Assembly: GCA_030530145.1 (NCBI GenBank)
Contig: JAUMVN010000001.1
Location: 1-64,000 of the forward strand
DNA: 64,000 nucleotides
Source of the DNA: Coriobacteriia bacterium
GTDB taxonomy: Bacteria > Actinomycetota > Coriobacteriia > Coriobacteriales > Atopobiaceae
Reading direction: 5' to 3'
The translations under genes and the position numbers were made by a program. The notes below the pieces were generated by a model. The model saw only the letters and a list, made by a program, of their open reading frames with translations, ran no database searches and was not told the origin of the DNA. Below, one piece after another: positions 48,714 through 57,137 of the stretch; position 1 is the first letter of the stretch; every line of letters begins with the position of its first letter.

Positions 48714-50264
48714 CTACTTGGCCACGTCGACGGCGCGCGACTCGCGGATGACGACGACGCGGACCTGGCCCGGATACTCCATCTCGTCCTCGATCTGCTT
48801 AGCGATGTCGTGCGCGAGGACGGTTGCCTGGGCATCGGAGACCTTGCCGGGCTCGACCATGACGTGGAGCTCGCGACCAGCCTGCATGGCATAGGTCCTC
48901 TCGACGCCGTCGTGCGCGTTCGAGATCTCCTCGAGCTTCTCGAGACGCTTGATGTAGTTCTCGGCGGACTCGCGACGCGCGCCGGGTCGGGCAGCGGAGA
49001 TGGCGTCCGCCGCCTGGACGAGAACGTCGAGGACGGTGTCGGGGTCGACGTCGGCGTGGTGCGCCTCGATGGCGTGCACGATCTCGGGCCGCTCGCCGTA
49101 GCGGCGGGCGAGCTCGGCGCCGATGACCGCGTGGGGACCCTCGACCTCGTGGTCGATGGCCTTGCCGAGGTCGTGCAGGAGACCGGCGCGCTTAGCGGGA
49201 GCCTCGTCGAGGCCGAGCTCGGAGGCCATGATCCCGCAGAGCGCGGATACCTGGATGGAATGCGTGAGGACGTTCTGCCCGAACGAGGTGCGGTAACGCA
49301 GGGCGCCAAGGGTCTTGACGAGCTCGGGGTGCAGGTCGTGGATGCCGGCGTCGAAGGCGGCCTGCTCGCCGGCCTCCCTCACGCGCTCGGAAACGAGAGT
49401 CTCGGCCTTCTTGTAGAGCTCCTCGATGCGGGCCGGGTGGATCCTGCCGTCGGCGATGAGGTTCTCGAGCGCGACGCGGGCCGTCTCGCGGCGAACAGGG
49501 TCGAAGCTGGAGAGAATAACGGTCTCGGGGGTGTCGTCGATGACGAGGGACACACCGGAAACCTGCTCGAAGGTCCTGATGTTGCGGCCCTCGCGGCCGA
49601 TGATGCGGCCCTTGAGGTCATCGGAGGGGATGTGGACAGAGGTGACCGTGATCTCGCCGGCCTGGTCGGCGGCGCAGCGCTGGATAGCCGTGGAGATGAT
49701 CTCGCGGGCCGTCTTGTCGGCCTGGGCGCGCACGTTCTGCTCGCTCTCGCGCAGGATCTGCGCCTCCTCGCGGACGGACTCGGCGCGCACGCGCTCGAGG
49801 AGCTCCGCGTGGGCGTCGTCAGCGGAGAGGCCGGCGATGCGCTCGAGCTCGGAGGCCTTCTTGGCCTCGAGGGCGTCGAGGTCGCTCTTGCGCCTGTCGA
49901 GTTGCCCCTGCAGGCTCGCGAGCTGGTGGTCGCGGCGGTCGAGCGCGTCGTTGCGATGGTCGAGGGACTCCTCGCGCTGCATGATGCGGTTCTCCATGGT
50001 CTGGAGCTCGGCCTTGCGCTTCTTCTCCTCGGCTTCAGAGGCCTGCTTGATGGCAAGAACCTGCTCCTTGGCCTCGATGACCGCCTCCTTCTTCGCGTTC
50101 TCGGCCTGTCGCGAGGCCTCGGAGGTGATGCGCTCGGCCTCGGCCTGGGCAGACTCGACCTGAGCCTGAGCGGCCTTGACCTTGGAGTTGGACTGGCCGG
50201 ATAGGATGAAGTAAACGATGCCTGCCCCGGCGAGCAGGCCGACAACTGCAAAGACGATTTCCAT
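48714..50264 (-). CDS. rny: Ribonuclease Y
   Basis: The 516-residue endoribonuclease has a single N-terminal membrane helix ([17 protein letters not shown]), a long coiled coil (residues about 30-200), a KH domain ([20 protein letters not shown]) and an HD domain ([17 protein letters not shown]). It starts mRNA decay at the membrane. It has its own promoter (50451-50480) and a leader of about 180 bases. Confidence 0.94.
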   Translation of the reverse strand: MEIVFAVVGLLAGAGIVYFILSGQSNSKVKAAQAQVESAQAEAERITSEASRQAENAKKEAVIEAKEQVLAIKQASEAEEKKRKAELQTMENRIMQREESLDHRNDALDRRDHQLASLQGQLDRRKSDLDALEAKKASELERIAGLSADDAHAELLERVRAESVREEAQILRESEQNVRAQADKTAREIISTAIQRCAADQAGEITVTSVHIPSDDLKGRIIGREGRNIRTFEQVSGVSLVIDDTPETVILSSFDPVRRETARVALENLIADGRIHPARIEELYKKAETLVSERVREAGEQAAFDAGIHDLHPELVKTLGALRYRTSFGQNVLTHSIQVSALCGIMASELGLDEAPAKRAGLLHDLGKAIDHEVEGPHAVIGAELARRYGERPEIVHAIEAHHADVDPDTVLDVLVQAADAISAARPGARRESAENYIKRLEKLEEISNAHDGVERTYAMQAGRELHVMVEPGKVSDAQATVLAHDIAKQIEDEMEYPGQVRVVVIRESRAVDVAK

Positions 50265-50335
50265 TAGTGCTCCTCAGATGACAAAATCATGTAGTCGTAT
50301 AAGGAACCCCACCCGAAGAGGTGGAACTCCGCCAT
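50264..50335 (-). CDS. Possible 23-codon leader ORF coupled to rny
   Basis: ATG 50335 opens a frame reading [20 protein letters not shown] and ending EEH, with a TAA that overlaps the rny ATG (TAATG). No good ribosome site precedes it, so translation is doubtful. If used, it would deliver ribosomes to rny. Confidence 0.2.
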   Translation of the reverse strand: MAEFHLFGWGSLYDYMILSSEEH

Positions 50336-50450
50336 CAGAGGTGCAATCGTCGAACCCCGTCTGCGCTATGTCCCTAAAAAAGCAAACGCTAGAAACAGAA
50401 TATGGTCAGCTGGAAGACCAGCGAAGAGAATGCCCTTTAACGGCGTGTCT

Positions 50451-50480
50451 ATCGTATGACCTCAGAGGGTGAAATGTCAA
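50451..50480 (-). promoter_or_regulatory. Promoter of rny
   Basis: On the minus strand TTGACA (50475-50480) and TACGAT (50451-50456) are 18 bases apart, 22 bases past the recX stop. The leader to the rny start is about 180 bases and contains a hairpin of CCACC with GGTGG (50310-50323). Confidence 0.6.
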
Positions 50481-50501
50481 ACCGAAGTAAGGTGAGCGCG
50501 G

Positions 50502-51173
50502 CTACCTTCCAAGCACCGACTTCGCAGCGTCGATGGCGATATTCATTGAATAACCTTTGCCGCAAAGAAACCTCACGATCTTTTGAAAGTCGTTCTTGCC
50601 GGTGAGGCGGCGGCGAGACGCGAGCTCATGCGCGCGCTCGCGCTCGTCGTCCTCGGAGAAGAACTCCTCGGGCCAGCCCTGGACATCCTCGGCTCGGATG
50701 CCCCTGCGCGAAAGTTCCCGCTCGATCTTCATGCGCCCCCAGCCGGCGTAGACCTTCGAGCGGATGAAGACGGAGGCGTATCTCTCGTCGTCCACAAGGC
50801 GGGTCTCCCTCGCCCGGTCGACCAGCTCGTCGCAGACCTCGGCGGAGTACCCGTCTCGGCGGAGCTTGTCGTGGAGCTCCTGGGAGGAATAGTCCCGTTT
50901 GTTTATGAGACGCTCGACCCTCGACGAGCCGCAGGCGACGGACAGGCTCTTCACCTGATAAGCAAGCTCGGCGCGCGACGAGACGAACGAAGGGCCGTCC
51001 GCCGAAGCGGCCTTGAGCCTTCTTCCCACCGCGACGGGGACCGACCAGGTCTCCTCGCCGTCGGGCGAGGAGACCGTGAGCCTGGCCCTTGCGAACGTGG
51101 CGCCGAACGAGGCGCCGCCGCGCTCGGGGAGCTCGACGAACCAGGAGAAGCCGCTCGGTGAACCATCAGCCAT
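50502..51173 (-). CDS. recX: Regulatory protein RecX
   Basis: The 223-residue protein has the RecX three-helix repeats in residues about 95-220: LINKRDYSSQELHDKLRRDG, VDDERYASVFIRSKVYAGWG and KIERELSRRGI. RecX binds inside the RecA filament and limits its activity. An N-terminal extension of about 80 residues, beta-rich, precedes the core. It starts eight bases after the recA stop and is co-transcribed. Confidence 0.9.
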   Translation of the reverse strand: MADGSPSGFSWFVELPERGGASFGATFARARLTVSSPDGEETWSVPVAVGRRLKAASADGPSFVSSRAELAYQVKSLSVACGSSRVERLINKRDYSSQELHDKLRRDGYSAEVCDELVDRARETRLVDDERYASVFIRSKVYAGWGRMKIERELSRRGIRAEDVQGWPEEFFSEDDERERAHELASRRRLTGKNDFQKIVRFLCGKGYSMNIAIDAAKSVLGR

Positions 51174-51181
51174 AAAGGCGC

Positions 51182-52297
51182 CTACTCAGCAGCGTCGTCG
51201 GGGCCGAAATCGGGCGCTATCCCCTCGACCGGCTCGCCCACGCGCTCGTCGCCGAGCTCAAGGCCACACGCAACCCGAATCCTGTGCTCGATCTCCTCGC
51301 GCAGGTCGGGGTTCTCGGCGAGGAAAGCCTTGACGGTCTCGCGTCCCTGGCCCAAGCGCTCCTCGTCGTACGAGTACCAGGAGCCGGACTTCTCGATGAC
51401 GTGGAAATCGACGCCCATGTCGAGGATGGAGCCCTCCTTGGAGATGCCCTCGCCGTACATGATGTCGAACTCGCACTGTTTGAAAGGCGGCGCCACCTTG
51501 TTCTTGACGACCTTGACGCGGACGCGGTTGCCGATGATGTTTCCCTTGTCGTCCTTGATGGTGTCCGTGCGGCGGATGTCCATGCGCACGGTCGAGAAGA
51601 ACTTCAGGGCGCGTCCGCCAGGGGTCGTCTCGGGGTTGCCGAACATGACGCCGATCTTCTCTCGGAGCTGGTTGATGAAGATGCAGGTGGTGTTGGACTT
51701 GGAGAGGGAACCCGCGAGCTTGCGCAGCGCCTGGCTCATGAGCCTGGCCTGGAGCCCGACCGTGGAGTCGCCGATCTCGCCCTCGATCTCGGCGCGCGGG
51801 GTGAGGGCCGCCACGGAGTCGATGACGACGACGTCGATGGCACCGGAGCGGACGAGCATGTCGCAGATCTCGAGCGCCTGTTCACCGGTGTCGGGCTGGG
51901 AGATGAGGACCTCGTCGATGTCGACGCCGATGCGGGCGGCGTAACCGGGGTCCAGGGCATGCTCGGCGTCGATGAAGGCGACGACGCCGCCGAGGGCCTG
52001 CGCCTCCGCGAGGATCTGGAGGGAGAGCGTCGTCTTGCCCGAGGACTCGGGGCCGTAGATCTCGACGATCCTGCCGCGCGGCACGCCGCCGATGCCGAGC
52101 GCGTGGTCGAGGGCGATCGAGCCGGTGGGAATGGACTCGACCTCAAAGTCGGGGCCGTCGTCGCCGAACTTCATGATGGAGCCCTTGCCGAACTTCTTCT
52201 CGATCTCCTTGGTGGTCTCCTCGAGGACCTTCTCGCGCTCCTCGCCCTCGGTGCGCGGACGGATCTCTTTGGTCAACGGACCCTTTGCCTTAGCCAT
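51182..52297 (-). CDS. recA: Recombinase RecA
   Basis: The 371-residue recombinase has Walker [10 protein letters not shown] (82-90), Walker [13 protein letters not shown], the L2 loop [22 protein letters not shown] and the usual N-terminal polymerisation helix. There is an N-terminal lead of about 20 charged residues. No intein is present. Its promoter carries a LexA operator. Together with lexA and the LysM gene it defines the SOS regulon in this window. Confidence 0.97.
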   Translation of the reverse strand: MAKAKGPLTKEIRPRTEGEEREKVLEETTKEIEKKFGKGSIMKFGDDGPDFEVESIPTGSIALDHALGIGGVPRGRIVEIYGPESSGKTTLSLQILAEAQALGGVVAFIDAEHALDPGYAARIGVDIDEVLISQPDTGEQALEICDMLVRSGAIDVVVIDSVAALTPRAEIEGEIGDSTVGLQARLMSQALRKLAGSLSKSNTTCIFINQLREKIGVMFGNPETTPGGRALKFFSTVRMDIRRTDTIKDDKGNIIGNRVRVKVVKNKVAPPFKQCEFDIMYGEGISKEGSILDMGVDFHVIEKSGSWYSYDEERLGQGRETVKAFLAENPDLREEIEHRIRVACGLELGDERVGEPVEGIAPDFGPDDAAE

Positions 52298-52326
52298 GTA
52301 CGCTCCCCTTTGTTCGAATTGCCTCG

Positions 52327-52355
52327 ATACTAATCGAACAGCCGTTCTTAGTCAA
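52327..52355 (-). promoter_or_regulatory. recA promoter with LexA operator
   Basis: On the minus strand TTGACT (52350-52355) and TAGTAT (52327-52332) are 17 bases apart, and the spacer holds AGAACGGCTGTTCG (52335-52348), matching CGAAC-N4-GTTCG at 9 of 10 fixed positions. Confidence 0.8.
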
Positions 52356-52402
52356 CCGCAAGAGAACCGTAGCACGTCGAATTCCCGCAGCAGCCGCGCG
52401 TA

Positions 52403-52446
52403 GCCGACGGCATGCCGACGAGACGCCGACGGAATGCCGACGGGAG
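52403..52446. repeat. Four 11-bp tandem repeats upstream of recA
   Basis: Four tandem units of GCCGACG followed by four variable bases (GCAT, AGAC, GAAT, GGAG). The period equals about one helical turn. They lie about 50 bases upstream of the recA -35 box and next to the cinA terminator. Confidence 0.75.
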
Positions 52447-52452
52447 GCGGCT

Positions 52453-52486
52453 AAGACAAAGCCCCGGGCGTTGAAAACCCGGGGCT
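52453..52486 (-). terminator. Terminator after cinA
   Basis: AGCCCCGGG pairs with CCCGGGGCT; the minus-strand side continues TTTGTCTT. It separates cinA from recA, so recA depends on its own SOS promoter. Confidence 0.8.
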
Positions 52487-52519
52487 CAGGCTGGGCAGCG
52501 CTCGAGCAGGTCTCGCGGA

Positions 52520-53050
52520 TCAGGCCCTCGTCTCCACAATGCCTTCATACAAGAGGCGGAGCGCCTTCTCGCACGCCGCGCGGCGAACCTCAGCGCGGCC
52601 GCCGGGAAACAGCTCCGATCGTGTAAGGGTCCCTTTCGGGGCCGCGAGGCCGAACCAGACGGTACCGACGGGCTTGCCCGGCTCCTCCCCCTGCGGCCCC
52701 GCTATGCCCGTCACGGACACGGCGACGTCGCAGCCGAGCACCCGGCGGGCCCCCTCGGCCATCTGCGCCGCGCACTCCGCCGAGACCGCGCCCAGGCCCT
52801 CAACCTCGAGCACGTCCTCGTTGCTGACGCCGAGCACCTCGTGCTTCACCGGAATCGCGTAGCTGACCACGGAGCCCCTCACCGCGGAGGACGAGCCCGG
52901 GACGGCGGTCAGGCAGCCGCATACGAGGCCCCCCGTGCACGACTCGGCGCACCCGACGGTGAGCCCGGCGTCGGCGGCCGCCCCGACGACCATGGCGGCG
53001 AGCTCGTAGAGGCTGCCGTCGTCCTCGAGTATCGCCTCGGCGGCGCCCAC
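52520..53050 (-). CDS. cinA: CinA-family nicotinamide-nucleotide amidohydrolase (PncC)
   Basis: The 176-residue protein is the CinA C-terminal domain alone: GCAESCTGGLVCGCLTAVPG, then SYAIPVKHEVLGV and VTGIAGPQG. It deamidates nicotinamide mononucleotide. The N-terminal MoCF domain of full CinA is missing, which is common. The start is GTG 53050, one base after the pgsA stop. Confidence 0.88.
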   Translation of the reverse strand: MGAAEAILEDDGSLYELAAMVVGAAADAGLTVGCAESCTGGLVCGCLTAVPGSSSAVRGSVVSYAIPVKHEVLGVSNEDVLEVEGLGAVSAECAAQMAEGARRVLGCDVAVSVTGIAGPQGEEPGKPVGTVWFGLAAPKGTLTRSELFPGGRAEVRRAACEKALRLLYEGIVETRA

Positions 53051-53051
53051 G

Positions 53052-53663
53052 CTACTCGGCCTCCGCGAGGTACTTCCAGCCCTTGAGGAAATAGTCGACG
53101 CCCGACCAGGCGGTGAGGAGCACCGCGACCGCGAGGAAGACGCGCGAGACGATGAGAAGAACGCCGAGCGCGCCGTCGCATGGGATCCCCATGCACAGAA
53201 GAAGCCCGCAGATGGCGACCATGGTCGTCGCCGTCTTCCACTTGCCGAGGTTGCTCGCGGCGACGACGACGCCCTTGGAGGCCACGACCATCCTGAGGCC
53301 GCTCACCAGGAACTCGCGGGCCACCACGACGAGAAGGACCCACGACGAGACATAGCCGTGCTCGAGGAGATAGCACAGCGCGACGATGACAACCAGCTTG
53401 TCCGCGATGGGGTCGAGGAACTTGCCGAAGGTCGTGACCTCGCCCCTGCTGCGGGCGAGGTAGCCGTCCAGCTTGTCCGTGAGGGCAAGAAGGACGAAGA
53501 ACACGAAGCTCACGAGAGCGAGGGAATCCCACGAGGAGCCGGGCTGCGCGGGGCAGAACGACTCGGCGACGAGCAGCCAGACCGGGACGAAGACGACGCG
53601 CACCGTCGTGACGATGTTCGCGGGGGTCCAGACGCTTGCGGAAGGCTGAGCGGAAGCGGACAT
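53052..53663 (-). CDS. pgsA: CDP-diacylglycerol-glycerol-3-phosphate 3-phosphatidyltransferase
   Basis: The 203-residue membrane enzyme makes phosphatidylglycerol phosphate. The CDP-alcohol motif is TDKLDGYLARSRG, then GKFLDPIADK, preceded by PANIVTTVRVVFVP. About five helices are present. It belongs to the conserved rimO-pgsA-cinA-recA order. Confidence 0.92.
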   Translation of the reverse strand: MSASAQPSASVWTPANIVTTVRVVFVPVWLLVAESFCPAQPGSSWDSLALVSFVFFVLLALTDKLDGYLARSRGEVTTFGKFLDPIADKLVVIVALCYLLEHGYVSSWVLLVVVAREFLVSGLRMVVASKGVVVAASNLGKWKTATTMVAICGLLLCMGIPCDGALGVLLIVSRVFLAVAVLLTAWSGVDYFLKGWKYLAEAE

Positions 53664-53666
53664 GCT

Positions 53667-55013
53667 TTACGCCACCTCCCCGTCGTCGACGAGCTCTCCG
53701 ACCATCTCGTAGCAGAACGAGTCGACGAGGTCGACGGTCACGACGTCGCCGACGGCAGCCTCGCCGCTGGCGATGTGCACGGCGCCGTCGCAATCGGGGG
53801 CCTGGAACCAGGCGTGCCCGATGAGCTCGGCGCCCGACTCGGTCTCCTCGATACCGTCGATGATCACCTTGACGCGCTCGCCGACGTGCTTGGCCGTTGC
53901 GGAAAAGCCGAGCTCCTCGACGAGGTCGATGAGGCGCTGGGTGCGCTCGAGCTTGACGTCCTCGTCGACCTGGCCGTCCATCTTGGCGGCCGCGGTCCCT
54001 TCTTCCTGCGAATACGCGAAAACAGAAGTGTAGTCGAACTCCTCGGCCTCGATGAAGTCGTAGAGCTCGTCGGCCTCCTCGTCCGTCTCGCCGGGGAAAC
54101 CGGCCATGCCGGTCGTGCGCAGGACCATGCCCGGGATCTCGGAGCGCAGGCGCGCGAACAGCTCGTGGAGCTGCCGAGGGTCGCCTGAGCGGTTCATAGC
54201 CTTGAGGACGCGCTCGGAGCAGTGCTGGATGGGGATGTCGATATAGGGGAGCACCTCGGGCGTGTCGCGGATGGCCGCGATGAGCTCGTCGGTCATTCCC
54301 TCGGGCTGGAGATAGAGGACGCGGACCCAGCCGTCATAAGGGCGCACGGACTCGGCCACCTGCACGAGCAGCTTGGCGAGCGTCTGGTCCCCGCCGAGGT
54401 CTGATCCCCAGATGCCCGTGTCCTGCCCGATCAAGACGACCTCGCGCACGCCGCCCTCCATGAGGTCGCGGACCTCGCGGACGATCTCGTCGGCCGGGCG
54501 CGAGTAGTAGCGCCCGCGGATATACGGGATGGCGCAGAAGGTGCAGAAGCGGTCGCAGCCCTCGGAGATCTTGACGAACGCCGAGGCCCCCTCGACCGTC
54601 CGAAGCGTCCCGCCCCCGTCGACGGCCGGGACGTCGAGGCCCAGGACGCCGCAGACGACGTCGACGATGCCGTCCTCGTCCTCGGCCTTCACGAACGCGG
54701 CGACTTCCGGGAGCTCGCCGGGAAGGTCGTCGCCGTAGCGGGAGGGAACGCACCCGCACATGACGATCGGGCACGAGCGCACGCCCTCGGCGCGGCCCTC
54801 GGCCAGGTCGAGCGTGGCCTCGACGGACTCCTCGGTCGCGGATGCCAGGAATGAGCAGGTGTTGACGATGGCGACGTCGGCATTGTCGGGGGTATCGGCC
54901 TCATCGAAGCCGGAGGAGCGCAGCAGCGCCCGCATCCGGTCGGTGTCGACTTCGTTCTTTGCGCAGCCGAGCGTGATATAGAGCACCCTCGGCGACGGGT
55001 TGGTCGGTGCCAT
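53667..55013 (-). CDS. rimO: Ribosomal protein S12 methylthiotransferase RimO
   Basis: The 448-residue radical SAM enzyme modifies Asp in ribosomal protein S12. N-terminal cysteines lie in ITLGCAKNEVDTDRM, NTCSFL and MCGCVPSRY; the radical SAM motif is CDRFCTFC in EGCDRFCTFCAIPYIRG; a TRAM domain is C-terminal. ITLGCAKN separates it from MiaB. Three bases separate it from pgsA. Confidence 0.95.
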   Translation of the reverse strand: MAPTNPSPRVLYITLGCAKNEVDTDRMRALLRSSGFDEADTPDNADVAIVNTCSFLASATEESVEATLDLAEGRAEGVRSCPIVMCGCVPSRYGDDLPGELPEVAAFVKAEDEDGIVDVVCGVLGLDVPAVDGGGTLRTVEGASAFVKISEGCDRFCTFCAIPYIRGRYYSRPADEIVREVRDLMEGGVREVVLIGQDTGIWGSDLGGDQTLAKLLVQVAESVRPYDGWVRVLYLQPEGMTDELIAAIRDTPEVLPYIDIPIQHCSERVLKAMNRSGDPRQLHELFARLRSEIPGMVLRTTGMAGFPGETDEEADELYDFIEAEEFDYTSVFAYSQEEGTAAAKMDGQVDEDVKLERTQRLIDLVEELGFSATAKHVGERVKVIIDGIEETESGAELIGHAWFQAPDCDGAVHIASGEAAVGDVVTVDLVDSFCYEMVGELVDDGEVA

Positions 55014-55022
55014 CGAGGCCCC

Positions 55023-55520
55023 CTATCGGTAGTTGTTGAACTGCAGGGGCTGCCCGTAGTCGTTCTGCTTCAGCTGGGCGATGACCTGCTGGAGGACGTC
55101 GCGGGAAGCGGAGCTCACCCGGAGCTTATCGCCCTCGACGGTCGCCTTGCACTTGAGCTTGAGGTCGCGGATGTCCTTGGCGATCTTCTTCGCCGTGTCC
55201 TGGTCGATGCCCTGGACGATATGCCCTGCCTGGCGGACGCTCATGCCGCTCGCGGCCTCGGGCTTGTCCCACTTGACGGCGGCCAGGTCGATCCCGCGCT
55301 TCGTGAGCTTGCCGCCGAGGACGTCGCGGACCTGCCCCGCGACGAACTCGGAGGGAGCCTCCAGCTTGAAGGAGCCGTCCTTCTTCGAGAGCTCGAGCGA
55401 GGCGCCCGTGCCCTTGAGGTCGTAGCGCTGCCCGAGCTCGCGGGCAGCCTGCTGGTAGGCGTTGTCGACCTCTTGCATGTCCACCGTCGAGACGATGTCG
55501 AAGCTGCATTCCTTGGCCAT
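55023..55520 (-). CDS. YajQ family nucleotide-binding protein
   Basis: The 165-residue protein has the two-ferredoxin-fold YajQ pattern: SFDIVSTVDMQEVDNAYQQA at the start, LKGTGASLELSKKDGSFKLE and the end LKQNDYGQPLQFNNYR. Some relatives bind cyclic di-GMP or tRNA. No partner gene indicates the role here. It is expressed between the rodZ-like gene and rimO. Confidence 0.88.
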   Translation of the reverse strand: MAKECSFDIVSTVDMQEVDNAYQQAARELGQRYDLKGTGASLELSKKDGSFKLEAPSEFVAGQVRDVLGGKLTKRGIDLAAVKWDKPEAASGMSVRQAGHIVQGIDQDTAKKIAKDIRDLKLKCKATVEGDKLRVSSASRDVLQQVIAQLKQNDYGQPLQFNNYR

Positions 55521-55574
55521 GGTTCTCTCCTTATCCTCGGCGCCCCTCGTGCGCCCAAGGGCAAAATACCGGTG

Positions 55575-57131
55575 TTATTCCTCGGCGGCGGCCTGGTCCG
55601 CCGCATCGGCCGGCTGCGAGTCGGCCGCTCCCGAGCCGTCCGTCGAGCCGGTGGTCGTCGTCTCGGGGGGCTTCGTCCCCTTGACCGAGAGCGAGCCCAA
55701 GCCCGAGGCCTTCGACGTGAAGGCGACGCTCTTGCCGTTGTTGGTCACGGTCACGCTCGACGGGTCCCCGGCTTGGACCGTCAGGCTGTCAGTAACGGTG
55801 AACTCCTGCTCCCAGGGCCCCGTCACCGACTCCGCGACGGCGCTCACGCCGTCGTTCGTGATCTCTAGCCAGGTATAGGCGCCGGAGGCGACCGAAACCT
55901 TCACGACCGTGGGGGTATAGGTCGACGCGGAGCCGCCGTCGCTCGAGGCGGCCGCAGAAGAATCTCCCTGCGACGACGTCGTCTGGGAGGTGGTCTGCGA
56001 GGACCCCGACTGAGTGCCGCTCGCGGTGCCCGACGAGCTCCCCTGCGAGCTTTGGTCCACGGAGTTGACGGTGACGGCCTTCCCCTGGTCGGATGAGGAG
56101 CCCTTCGAGTTGACGCAGGAGCTCACCGAGAAGACGATGATCGCGGTGAGGACGACGGCGAGCACGAGGATGATCGCGAAGATGGCCCGCTGCTGGTCCG
56201 CGAAGAAACCCTGCGCCCCGCTCGGCTGACGCCGGCCGCGCCCCGAGGACCCCCTCTGCTGGCCTGCCCCGCGAGAAGGGCCCGGCGCGTAGTCCGACCC
56301 GCTCCGGCGGCGGACGTTCGGGCGGTCCATGTTAGCGATGTTTCTCGACGACCTCCGGCCGCTGATGGTGGAGGCCCGCTCATAGGGGCTCGCCTGCTCG
56401 TCGTAGCGCATGTCGTCGGTGTACTCGCGGGGGCGGATGCTGCGGGTGCTCACGTCGTCGCGGCGATAGTAGCCGTCGCGCGCGTCTCCGCGGTAGCCGT
56501 GGTCCTGACCGACCTCGCCGGCGGCCTGGCCGCGCATCCGCTGCTGCGACCCGCGCCGCCTCTGGCGCTCCGCGCGCGAGCTGACGGGCCGCTCCTCGGC
56601 CTCGGGACGGCGCCTCTGGGTATTGTAGGGCCTGCGCTGCCTGCCCTGGCCCTCCGGGCCGTAGCCCTGCGAAGCATACGCTTCCGCGGCCGAGGGGCCA
56701 GACCCCGCGAGGGGAAGCGAGCGCCTCGAGCGGACCGGCGTCGTCGTTGCGAACGCGCCCATGTCGCCCGCGGGACCGCCGGACGTGGGAAGAAGCCCGT
56801 GGTACTCCACATAGGCCTTCGGGCGCGAGGAGAGGTCGCCGACCCCTCCCCTGCCGCGGCGGGAACCGCCGGCCGACCGCTCGTCGACATAGGCGGAGAG
56901 CTCGTCTTGGAACAGGCCGGTGATCTGCCTCGGGTCGAGGCCGAGGTAGCGGGCGTACGAGGACAGCATGCCCTGCGCATAGCCGCTCTGGGGCATGCGC
57001 TCGAAGTCGCCCTCCTCGAAGGCCATGAGCACGTCCTCGCGCAGCCTGAGGATACGGGAGGCCTGCTCGAGGGAAAGGCCCAGCTGCCGCCTGCGCGAGC
57101 TGAGCATATCGCTGAAACGCTGGCGAGCCAT
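55575..57131 (-). CDS. RodZ-like HTH membrane protein with long disordered linker
   Basis: The 518-residue protein has an HTH_25 domain (residues 1-70: LGLSLEQASRILRLREDVLM, then YAQGMLSSYARYLGLDP), a low-complexity Arg/Gly/Ser-rich linker (about 85-310), one membrane helix (315-337) and a Ser/Gly-rich spacer before a C-terminal beta domain (DUF4115, about 405-490). RodZ links MreB to the cell-wall machinery. The 220-residue linker is longer than usual and highly basic. It precedes yajQ and follows ftsK by six bases. Confidence 0.85.
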   Translation of the reverse strand: MARQRFSDMLSSRRRQLGLSLEQASRILRLREDVLMAFEEGDFERMPQSGYAQGMLSSYARYLGLDPRQITGLFQDELSAYVDERSAGGSRRGRGGVGDLSSRPKAYVEYHGLLPTSGGPAGDMGAFATTTPVRSRRSLPLAGSGPSAAEAYASQGYGPEGQGRQRRPYNTQRRRPEAEERPVSSRAERQRRRGSQQRMRGQAAGEVGQDHGYRGDARDGYYRRDDVSTRSIRPREYTDDMRYDEQASPYERASTISGRRSSRNIANMDRPNVRRRSGSDYAPGPSRGAGQQRGSSGRGRRQPSGAQGFFADQQRAIFAIILVLAVVLTAIIVFSVSSCVNSKGSSSDQGKAVTVNSVDQSSQGSSSGTASGTQSGSSQTTSQTTSSQGDSSAAASSDGGSASTYTPTVVKVSVASGAYTWLEITNDGVSAVAESVTGPWEQEFTVTDSLTVQAGDPSSVTVTNNGKSVAFTSKASGLGSLSVKGTKPPETTTTGSTDGSGAADSQPADAADQAAAEE

Positions 57132-57137
57132 CCCCTG

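Noticed and set aside
50281-50400. tmRNA or tRNA-like structure in the rny leader
   Set aside because: A GGTTCGA-like segment is present but there is no acceptor stem, no CCA and no tag frame.
51182-52297. Intein in recA
   Set aside because: The reading frame is continuous and of normal length with all motifs adjacent.
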